NCBI RefSeq assembly: GCF_934754915.1
Contig: NZ_CAKVKB010000162.1
Coordinates: 1 to 6,320, forward strand
From: an uncultured Clostridium sp.
GTDB taxonomy: Bacteria > Bacillota > Clostridia > Clostridiales > Clostridiaceae
Length of the DNA: 6,320 nt
Reading direction: 5' to 3'
The notes beneath the pieces are model-generated. The model did no database searches. It was not told the DNA's origin and saw only the letters and a list, made by a program, of their open reading frames with translations. The position numbers and the translations under genes were made by a program. How positions within the stretch are numbered: position 1 is the first letter of the stretch; every line of letters starts with the position of its first letter. Of this stretch, positions 1 to 5,589 are shown piece by piece.

Positions 1-7
1 TAATAAC

Positions 8-35
8 TAGCTATTTTTTAACATTTTAGCTATTT
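8..35. repeat. Direct repeat TAGCTATTT, two copies 19 bases apart
   Basis: The nine bases TAGCTATTT occur at 8-16 and again at 27-35, and both copies continue into a T-rich run ending in TTA. A further TTTAGC lies at 37-42. The repeats sit well upstream of the first start codon and of the candidate promoter. Direct repeats of roughly two helical turns are the usual layout for AraC-type activators, so this could be an operator for the regulator encoded downstream. In such AT-rich DNA a chance repeat is also possible. Confidence 0.3.
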
Positions 36-91
36 CTTTAGCAAAATAAGGCCAAAATACGATAAAACCCATTGGTTAATCATTTCGCCCA

Positions 92-119
92 TTGAAGAAA
101 CAACGCGAATATGTAAAAA
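92..119 (+). promoter_or_regulatory. Weak candidate sigma-A promoter for the operon
   Basis: TTGAAG at 92-97 matches four of six bases of the -35 consensus. TAAAAA at 114-119, 16 bases further on, matches four of six bases of the -10 consensus and is preceded directly by TG. Transcription would begin near 126, giving a leader of about 28 bases that still contains the ribosome binding site. The match is poor, as expected for an activator-dependent promoter but also for a false hit. No better pair was found between 1 and 153. Confidence 0.27.
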
Positions 120-153
120 TGATTTCAGAAGATGAAACGAAAAGGGGATATGA

Positions 154-1863
154 ATGAAGAACGTTGATTGGAGAGCTTTGGAAAACGGATTGCGGATTCC
201 AACGGAGGCGGGGTATTGTGATCAGCCAAGCATCGTTAAGGCAAAGGATGGAACTTGGATTTGTTCCGTGACAACGGGCAAAGGTGAGGAGGGTGCAAAA
301 GGACAATATGTAAATATTACTCATAGCAATGATCATGGAAAAAGCTGGTCTGAACCGATTGCAATTGAAGAACCGACATGGGAATCTGCATATTCAAGTT
401 TAGCGATAGCCCCGAGTGGGAGAATTTATTGTTTTTATTGTTATAATCTCGACCACGTTGATATAAATGACGTGCCGCTTGTACGTTATGATATGGGAGG
501 ATATTACTGTTATCGTTATAGTGATGATAACGGTGTAACTTGGTCCGAACGCCATATCGTTCCTGTTCGTGATTTTGAAATGGATGAACAGCAGGAAGAG
601 CAATATAAATCCTATCGCGGCAAGCCACTACGTTTTTTCTGGAATGTATCACGTGTGTTTTTTGAAGGCGATACGTGTTTTTCTGCGCTGATTAAATACC
701 ATTATGATGCAAAAGATGTTTTAAATCGTTCCGAAGGGGTGCTTCTTCGGTGCAAGAATCTTGATAAGCATCCCGAGGCTGGGGAATGGGAGACGCTTCC
801 GGACGGGAAAATCGGATTGCGTACACCGAAAGGTGGAGGACGTGTTGCGGAAGAACAAAGCTTTGTTATTTTATCTGATGGAACCATTTATACAACGTAT
901 CGAACAATTGATGGTCATCCGGCTTGCGCATGGAGCTGCGACTATGGTCATACCTTTACAACGGATTATATCCATTATTCAGATGGCAGACCGATGAAAC
1001 ATAACCGTGCGGCTACGTTTATTTGGCCGCTTGGAAATAAACAGTACCTATATTGGTTTAACAATCAGGGGATGCAGTCTTATTCGCGCAGGAACCCTAT
1101 CTGGTGTTCGCTAGCAAAAGAAATTGAAACCCCTCAGGGGATGAATCTGGCCTTTTCTGAGCCGGAGATTCTGCTTTATCATGAGAGTGAGCATGTGATT
1201 ATTAGTTATCCGGATCTTCTGTATGATGATGGATGGTATATAACGGAGACGCAAAAGCTCGTGGCTCGAATGCATCCGATTGATAGTGGTTTCATGAAAA
1301 AGCTTTGCGCAGATACGCTTGAAGTGAAAGATATACCTGTCTATTCCTGGGGGATAGAAGAAAAGGAGGGACGGGTTCCTGAAATTGTTTTTTCACAGGG
1401 TGATCATAAAGTTGCACATGATCAGAGATTCTTGAGCGGAGAAGGTTATACGCTTAGCCTTTGGATAAAGGATGCTCAGGCAAGCGAAGAAGTATGGAGT
1501 ACGTGGACTTCAGATGGCGGAATAGAAGTAAAGCTGAATTCGCGGGGATACCTAGCGATCCGGTTGGGAGATACTTTTGCTGAATGTACGCTGGAAGGTA
1601 GCATTGCGCTTGATGACTGTGCCGGTCATCACATTGCGATCATCCTTGATAATCGTGCAAACATAATTTATACCGTTATAGATGGAAAAATGGACGATGG
1701 AGGAGAGAAGCAGCGAAGTGGTTGGCGTTGGATGAATCGAGCGATAATCGCGATTCCCGGTGGAAAGGCGATATGCGGAAGATCGCTTTGTGGAGCTGAT
1801 TTGTATAGTCGTGCGCTGATGACACGTGAGGCTGCCGCGTTGCGGCTAATTGAGAAAGGATGA
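154..1863 (+). CDS. Sialidase-like Asp-box propeller protein with C-terminal LamG-like domain, cytoplasmic
   Basis: A 569-residue protein, probably a glycoside hydrolase or sugar-binding propeller. Seen: an Arg-Ile-Pro motif (R14-P16) followed by D23-Q-P, and three Asp boxes (S-x-D-x-G-x-x-W/F) at 58-65, 123-130 and 261-268, which mark blades of a sialidase-type beta-propeller covering about residues 10-380. Other motifs I recall as conserved in related 'exo-alpha-sialidase' entries are E233-E234, R312-R313-N-P, Y352-P-D and E365-T-Q-K. Residues about 405-565 resemble a LamG/concanavalin-like domain, with SLWIK early and a late LYSRAL segment. There is no signal peptide or membrane segment, and 15 cysteines are present, which favours a cytoplasmic location. 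The ATG at 154 follows AAAGGGGA at 141-148. The stop overlaps the first permease start, so it is co-transcribed with the importer. True sialidase activity is unproven because a full Arg triad and Tyr nucleophile cannot be assigned by eye. Confidence 0.85.
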   Translation: MKNVDWRALENGLRIPTEAGYCDQPSIVKAKDGTWICSVTTGKGEEGAKGQYVNITHSNDHGKSWSEPIAIEEPTWESAYSSLAIAPSGRIYCFYCYNLDHVDINDVPLVRYDMGGYYCYRYSDDNGVTWSERHIVPVRDFEMDEQQEEQYKSYRGKPLRFFWNVSRVFFEGDTCFSALIKYHYDAKDVLNRSEGVLLRCKNLDKHPEAGEWETLPDGKIGLRTPKGGGRVAEEQSFVILSDGTIYTTYRTIDGHPACAWSCDYGHTFTTDYIHYSDGRPMKHNRAATFIWPLGNKQYLYWFNNQGMQSYSRRNPIWCSLAKEIETPQGMNLAFSEPEILLYHESEHVIISYPDLLYDDGWYITETQKLVARMHPIDSGFMKKLCADTLEVKDIPVYSWGIEEKEGRVPEIVFSQGDHKVAHDQRFLSGEGYTLSLWIKDAQASEEVWSTWTSDGGIEVKLNSRGYLAIRLGDTFAECTLEGSIALDDCAGHHIAIILDNRANIIYTVIDGKMDDGGEKQRSGWRWMNRAIIAIPGGKAICGRSLCGADLYSRALMTREAAALRLIEKG

Positions 1864-2801
1864 ACGCTCTTATGAAAAGATCGGTGGCATATTATAAAAC
1901 GCCGCTATGGCGGCGCATGCTGAAAAACTGGGAATTGTATCTGTTCCTGATCCCAGCGATCGTATATTTTTGTGTTTTTTGCTACATGCCGATGTACGGA
2001 GTGCAGATTGCTTTTCGAAATTTTATGCCGAATCGCAGCATTTTAGGCAGTCCATGGATAGGATTGAAGCATTTTCATCGGATTTTCCGACTTCCGAATT
2101 TCGGACAAATCGTTTGGAATACACTGGCGATTAGTCTGTATTCGTTAGCCGTATCTTTTCCTGTTCCGATTCTTTTGGCGTTGGTTATTAACGAAATTCG
2201 TGCAGAGACATTCAGACGAACCGTGCAAACGGTCTCATATGCGCCACATTTTATTTCGACAGTTGTTCTAGTAAGTCTGATTGATGTGTTTTTTAACACG
2301 GATTATGGTATGGCGAACAAAATTATTCAATTCTTTGGGGGCAATGCGATTCCGTTTCTCATAGATCAACGTTATTTCCGCTCTTTGTATGTTTTTTCAG
2401 GAGCATGGCAATCCAGCGGCTGGAGCGCAATAGTATATCTTTCCGCCTTATCGGGGATCGATCCGCAGCTACATGAAAGCGCGATGATTGACGGCGCCAG
2501 CCGATTTAAGAGAATTATTCATATCAATATTCCGTGCATTCTACCCACAGTATCGTTGCTTTTCATCCTTCAGACAGGCAGCTTGATGTCGGTTGGATTT
2601 GAAAAGGTGTTTTTGATGCAGAAGAACGTGAACCTGGATGTATCAGAGGTGCTTTCGACTTATGTTTATAAACAAGGATTGCTGCAAGCTCAGTATAGTT
2701 TTTCGGCTGCGGTCGGCCTGTTTAATTCCGTGGTAAATTGTATTTTGCTTATTATTACGAATTCGATTTCCAACTCGCTCGGCGGCAATAGCCTGTTTTA
2801 A
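1860..2801 (+). CDS. ABC sugar transporter permease, LplB type
   Basis: Inner-membrane subunit of a carbohydrate ABC importer, 313 residues, the usual length for the LplB family (COG4209). The N-terminus is basic, then a first membrane segment at about 27-46 runs into the family signature YMPMYGVQIAF. Further segments lie near 86-110, 127-145, 176-197, 225-245 and 280-303. The cytoplasmic EAA loop that contacts the ATPase is clear at 206-225, with E206, D211 and G212. GFEKVFLMQ at 236-244 is another family hallmark. The ATG at 1860 overlaps the preceding stop as ATGA, but GAGAAAGG then abuts the start with no spacer. An in-frame ATG at 1872, 12 bases past that site, gives a more usual N-terminus (MKRS) and may be the true start. 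It forms a heteromeric channel with the product of 2812-3717. The substrate cannot be inferred. Confidence 0.93.
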   Translation: MNALMKRSVAYYKTPLWRRMLKNWELYLFLIPAIVYFCVFCYMPMYGVQIAFRNFMPNRSILGSPWIGLKHFHRIFRLPNFGQIVWNTLAISLYSLAVSFPVPILLALVINEIRAETFRRTVQTVSYAPHFISTVVLVSLIDVFFNTDYGMANKIIQFFGGNAIPFLIDQRYFRSLYVFSGAWQSSGWSAIVYLSALSGIDPQLHESAMIDGASRFKRIIHINIPCILPTVSLLFILQTGSLMSVGFEKVFLMQKNVNLDVSEVLSTYVYKQGLLQAQYSFSAAVGLFNSVVNCILLIITNSISNSLGGNSLF

Positions 2802-2806
2802 GGAGG
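2800..2806 (+). promoter_or_regulatory. Strong ribosome binding site of second permease
   Basis: AAGGAGG at 2800-2806 overlaps the stop codon of the first permease by two bases and ends five bases before the ATG at 2812. It is the strongest Shine-Dalgarno match in the window and fixes the start of the second permease. The ten bases between the two genes mean that the ribosome ending one gene is placed at the start of the next. Confidence 0.85.
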
Positions 2807-2811
2807 AAAAA

Positions 2812-3717
2812 ATGAAAACAAAGAAAAACAGGATCTATGGAATGGATGACCGCGCAATAGACATAATTGCCTGTATACTGGGTGGACTCGTGTTTGTCGC
2901 TACACTTTATCCGCTTATCTTTGTAGTCAGCGCTTCCTTTTCAGAGCCGAGCAATGTTCTTGAAGGAAAGGTAATCCTTTGGCCAATTGGTTTCACACTG
3001 GAAGGTTATGAAAAAATTTTCGATTATTCATTGATTTGGATTGGCTATCGGAATACAATCCTTTACACATTCTTTGGCACGCTAATCAATTTGGCACTGA
3101 CGCTTCCAGCCGCATACGCATTGTCACGCCGAGACTTGATTGGCCGCAATGCTGTTACAGTGTTCTTTTCAATTACGATGTTTTTCTCCGGTGGTTTGAT
3201 CCCGACTTTCCTTGTTATGAAACAGCTTCATCTGGTGAACAATCCGATGATTATGGTTCTTCTTGGAGCGGTATCAGTTTGGAACACAGTGATTGCACGT
3301 ACTTTCTTTCAAAGTAACATTCCTATGGAACTGCAGGAAGCGGCATATATTGATGGAGCATCGACAACGAAATTATTCTTTTCGATCGTTCTGCCGCTTG
3401 CGAAACCGATTATAGCCGTTCTCGCTTTGTTCTGTGCAGTTGGACATTGGAACAGCTATTTTAATGGACTGATCTATCTCAATAATACCAACCACTATCC
3501 ACTTCAGATTTTCCTGCGTAATATTCTCATCCTTGATCAACTGGAAAGTATGATGGGGGATCCTGATTCGGTTGAAAGCGTTATGAGACAGATGCAAATG
3601 AAAGAATCGATGAAGTTTGGCATAGTTGTTCTTTCGTCGTTGCCGGTTTTAGTAATGTATCCGTTCCTGCAGAAGTATTTTGTCAAGGGAATGATGGTAG
3701 GAGCAATTAAAGGATAA
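2812..3717 (+). CDS. ABC sugar transporter permease, YtcP/CarB type
   Basis: Second membrane subunit of the importer, 301 residues, of the YtcP/LplC-like family (COG0395) that pairs with LplB. Membrane segments are seen near 18-41, 80-104, 112-133, 144-165, 190-210 and 268-288. Family signatures are FSGGLIPTF at 125-133, the EAA loop at 176-195 with E176, D181 and G182, GHWNSYF at 211-217, and a C-terminus ending YFVKGMMVGAIKG. The start is set by the AAGGAGG site five bases before the ATG. It lies ten bases after the first permease, so the two are co-expressed. No nucleotide-binding subunit is encoded beside it. Import is expected to be energised by a multitask MsmX/UgpC-type ATPase encoded elsewhere, as is usual for this transporter class. 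Confidence 0.94.
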   Translation: MKTKKNRIYGMDDRAIDIIACILGGLVFVATLYPLIFVVSASFSEPSNVLEGKVILWPIGFTLEGYEKIFDYSLIWIGYRNTILYTFFGTLINLALTLPAAYALSRRDLIGRNAVTVFFSITMFFSGGLIPTFLVMKQLHLVNNPMIMVLLGAVSVWNTVIARTFFQSNIPMELQEAAYIDGASTTKLFFSIVLPLAKPIIAVLALFCAVGHWNSYFNGLIYLNNTNHYPLQIFLRNILILDQLESMMGDPDSVESVMRQMQMKESMKFGIVVLSSLPVLVMYPFLQKYFVKGMMVGAIKG

Positions 3718-3786
3718 AGCGGTTGTTCGCTGGTGGACGGACGTAGTCGCGAATGCGTCGGTTCAGAGGCAGACAGATAAAAAAAG

Positions 3787-3794
3787 AAAAGGAG
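3787..3794 (+). promoter_or_regulatory. Ribosome binding site that decides the binding-protein start
   Basis: AAAAGGAG at 3787-3794 lies nine bases before the ATG at 3804. The in-frame ATG at 3753 would add 17 mostly basic and hydrophilic residues in front of the signal peptide and lacks a good Shine-Dalgarno site of its own. The site therefore supports 3804 as the start. Confidence 0.8.
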
Positions 3795-3803
3795 TTTTTC
3801 AAA

Positions 3804-5468
3804 ATGAAAAAGATTCTTGCTCTGGTTCTTTCTTTAGTAATGCTGCTCATGTCGGCTACTGCATTGGCAGAGGGGACAGCGGGGCTGTCGCCCATACTTG
3901 GATTCGGTGGAGAGTGGGCAACCGGTTCATGGGGAATTAGCCAGCTTCCTGTGGTTGAGGGGGATCCGATTCATGTTAGCTGTATGTTCCCGAGGCAGAG
4001 CAGCCATCCCACCAGTTTCGATGATATGTGGTGGAGCCAGGAATTGCTTAAACGAGCAAATGTGGTTTTCGATTGGAATCTTGTCGAAAAGTCTGGCTTT
4101 GATGAGAAGAAGAATCTTGTTCTCGCCACCGGCGACTATCCGGATGTTTTCATTGATGGCATTACAAAGGCGGACGAACAGATGTTTGGACCGATGGGGA
4201 TTTTTGTCGATCTGGCTCCACTGATTGAGGAATATGCCCCTAACATTAAAGAACTGTTTGAACGTTTCCCTGATGTTAAGAAATCCTTGACCTACGAAAA
4301 TGGCGCGATTTACAATCTCTGCGATTTCAACGTCACACCGCGTGATCAGTTCGTTGATGCGCCATACTATAATGTTGCATGGGTACGGAATCTTGGCATG
4401 GAGATGCCGAAAACGCTGGAAGAACTGTATGACGTGCTAGTTGCAGTGCGCGATATGGACGCCGATGGCGATGGAAACACCGATGATGAATACCCGATTC
4501 TTTTCCGGTTTGAAAGCCAGCCTGCGTTTAAGTACAGTGTGTTAGCTGGCTACGGATTGATTGCGTTGCAGGATGAGTACGGTGTGACTGCCGATTACGT
4601 CAAGGATGGCCAGTATCTGTTTGTGCCTGCACAGGAAGGATATAAGAATTATCTGGCGTACATGAACAAGCTTTATACCGAAGGTTTGATTTCTGACGAC
4701 TGCTTTACTGCTTCTCAGGAGCAGATTAATGCCAAGATTCAGACGAATAAGGTGTTCATGATGGGCATGCAGCCTTATAATCTACTGTATGAAGATGAGC
4801 AATGGATTGATAAGTTTGAAATGCTTCCTTTCCTCACGAGCGAAACGAGCAGTGAAATGATTTGGCCTGGCAACTTGCGCCATACCCGTGCGTGGGGTAA
4901 CTTCGTCATGACAGATAAGTGCAAGTATCCGGTTGAAATGATCAAGCTGGTGGACTACTGGTATTCTGATGTTGGCTCTCTGATGATTCGTGCGGGCCGC
5001 GAAAAGGGAACGTATGACGATCAGGGGTGGGAAATCATTATTGATGAAAAAACCGGTGACTGGACGTCTAAGATATCTTATGATACCGAAAAATATACCG
5101 GATACTATGATTTCCGTATTCATAACGCTCCACTTCAGGGATCGTATGTTGCCGGTGAGTTCCAGAATAAACTGATGATTCAGAGCGACTATAAGAATAA
5201 CTGGTATTCTGAAACGAAAATGGCTACCGGACGTACGGAATATATGCAGATCCCGTATCCAGAGGTCACTTACACTGAAGAAGAACAGGAAACTATGATG
5301 ACATACGTGGATATTGCCAACTATGTTAAGTCCATGGAAACTAAGTTCATCATGGGCGAAGTTTCGCTGGACGATTGGGATAGCTATGTGAACACGCTGT
5401 ATTCCATGGGCCGTGAGGATATCATTGCCGTTAAGCAGGCTGCTTACGATCGCTGGAATAAAAACTAA
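3804..5468 (+). CDS. Secreted extracellular solute-binding protein, LipO/AlgQ-like, without lipobox
   Basis: Substrate-binding subunit of the importer, 554 residues from the chosen ATG, typical for the large LipO-type family that binds oligosaccharides outside the membrane. Residues 1-22 are a Sec signal (two lysines, a hydrophobic stretch, then A20-L21-A22) with likely signal-peptidase I cleavage before E23. No cysteine lies near the cleavage site; the first cysteine is residue 60, so lipid anchoring is not predicted. The body shows family features such as paired tryptophans near residue 75, LVLATGDYPDV, and an aspartate-rich loop at 217-229 (D217-x-D219-x-D221-G) resembling the EF-hand-like calcium site of AlgQ proteins. 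It is rich in Trp and Tyr, as expected for sugar binding. It follows the second permease by 86 bases, a gap with no clear terminator or promoter. The specific sugar is unknown. Confidence 0.93.
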   Translation: MKKILALVLSLVMLLMSATALAEGTAGLSPILGFGGEWATGSWGISQLPVVEGDPIHVSCMFPRQSSHPTSFDDMWWSQELLKRANVVFDWNLVEKSGFDEKKNLVLATGDYPDVFIDGITKADEQMFGPMGIFVDLAPLIEEYAPNIKELFERFPDVKKSLTYENGAIYNLCDFNVTPRDQFVDAPYYNVAWVRNLGMEMPKTLEELYDVLVAVRDMDADGDGNTDDEYPILFRFESQPAFKYSVLAGYGLIALQDEYGVTADYVKDGQYLFVPAQEGYKNYLAYMNKLYTEGLISDDCFTASQEQINAKIQTNKVFMMGMQPYNLLYEDEQWIDKFEMLPFLTSETSSEMIWPGNLRHTRAWGNFVMTDKCKYPVEMIKLVDYWYSDVGSLMIRAGREKGTYDDQGWEIIIDEKTGDWTSKISYDTEKYTGYYDFRIHNAPLQGSYVAGEFQNKLMIQSDYKNNWYSETKMATGRTEYMQIPYPEVTYTEEEQETMMTYVDIANYVKSMETKFIMGEVSLDDWDSYVNTLYSMGREDIIAVKQAAYDRWNKN

Positions 5469-5489
5469 TTTTCAAATACTCTAATCAGG

Positions 5490-5524
5490 GCCTTTACGGG
5501 GACGGATTCCGTCCCCGTAAAGGC
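5490..5524. repeat. Perfect 16-bp inverted repeat (stem-loop) after the binding-protein gene
   Basis: Bases 5490-5505 are the exact reverse complement of 5509-5524, with a three-base loop ATT at 5506-5508. The stem includes a GGGGACGG/CCGTCCCC core and starts 21 bases after the stop codon. It would be very stable in RNA. No T-run follows on the + strand (the next bases are GTATTGCGG), and none follows on the - strand, so it is not a standard intrinsic terminator. It may stabilise the upstream mRNA, reduce read-through into the regulator gene, or be a copy of a dispersed REP-like palindrome. Those roles are inference. Confidence 0.85.
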
Positions 5525-5537
5525 GTATTGCGGATTA

Positions 5538-5560
5538 TTTGTGCGGCTGTGCCGCGTAAA
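5538..5560 (+). other. Second hairpin just before the regulator's ribosome binding site
   Basis: GCGGC at 5543-5547 pairs with GCCGC at 5551-5555 around the loop TGT. Two G-T wobbles and three A-T pairs extend the stem to ten pairs (5538-5547 with 5551-5560). It is followed by A residues rather than T, so it is not a terminator on this strand. It ends 12 bases before the GGAGG at 5573 and may shape the leader of the regulator mRNA. Confidence 0.4.
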
Positions 5561-5572
5561 AAAGAGACGTAT

Positions 5573-5577
5573 GGAGG
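5573..5577 (+). promoter_or_regulatory. Ribosome binding site of the regulator gene, long spacing
   Basis: GGAGG at 5573-5577 is a strong Shine-Dalgarno core, but the ATG at 5590 is 12 bases away, longer than the usual 5-9. No in-frame ATG, GTG or TTG lies closer. The spacing suggests modest translation, which would suit a regulator. Confidence 0.6.
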
Positions 5578-5589
5578 TACGGTCCACAA

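Larger units (their letters stand above)
1..153. other. AT-rich non-coding leader upstream of the operon
   Basis: No reading frame on either strand spans this stretch: stop codons are frequent in all frames, including several within the first 20 bases. It is clearly richer in A+T than the genes that follow and contains short direct repeats near its left end, a weak candidate promoter, and the ribosome binding site of the first gene. It probably carries the control region of the operon. Whether another gene ends just to the left of the window cannot be seen. Confidence 0.7.

Noticed and set aside
130..150. Catabolite-repression (cre) site near GATGAAACGAAAAGG
   Set aside because: It resembles the left half of a cre site, but the CG is out of register and the right half is missing.
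317..652. Open frame of 111 codons on the minus strand
   Set aside because: It lies wholly antisense to the propeller gene, shows no recognisable domain, and has a low-complexity composition (Tyr, His, Asn) that mirrors the opposite strand's codons.
3753..3803. In-frame upstream ATG extending the binding protein by 17 residues
   Set aside because: It would place a basic, hydrophilic stretch before the signal peptide and lacks a good ribosome binding site. AAAAGGAG at 3787-3794 points to the ATG at 3804.
3718..3803. Possible terminator or promoter between second permease and binding protein
   Set aside because: Only stems of three to five pairs can be drawn (for example AGCG with CGCT at the left end), with no T-run, and no -35/-10 pair stands out. 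The genes are probably co-transcribed.
4782..5123. Open frame of 113 codons on the minus strand
   Set aside because: It is antisense to the well-supported binding-protein gene, with no family resemblance; a shadow frame.
5490..5524. Standard intrinsic terminator
   Set aside because: The stem is ideal but no U-tract follows it on either strand, so it is reported as an inverted repeat of uncertain role.
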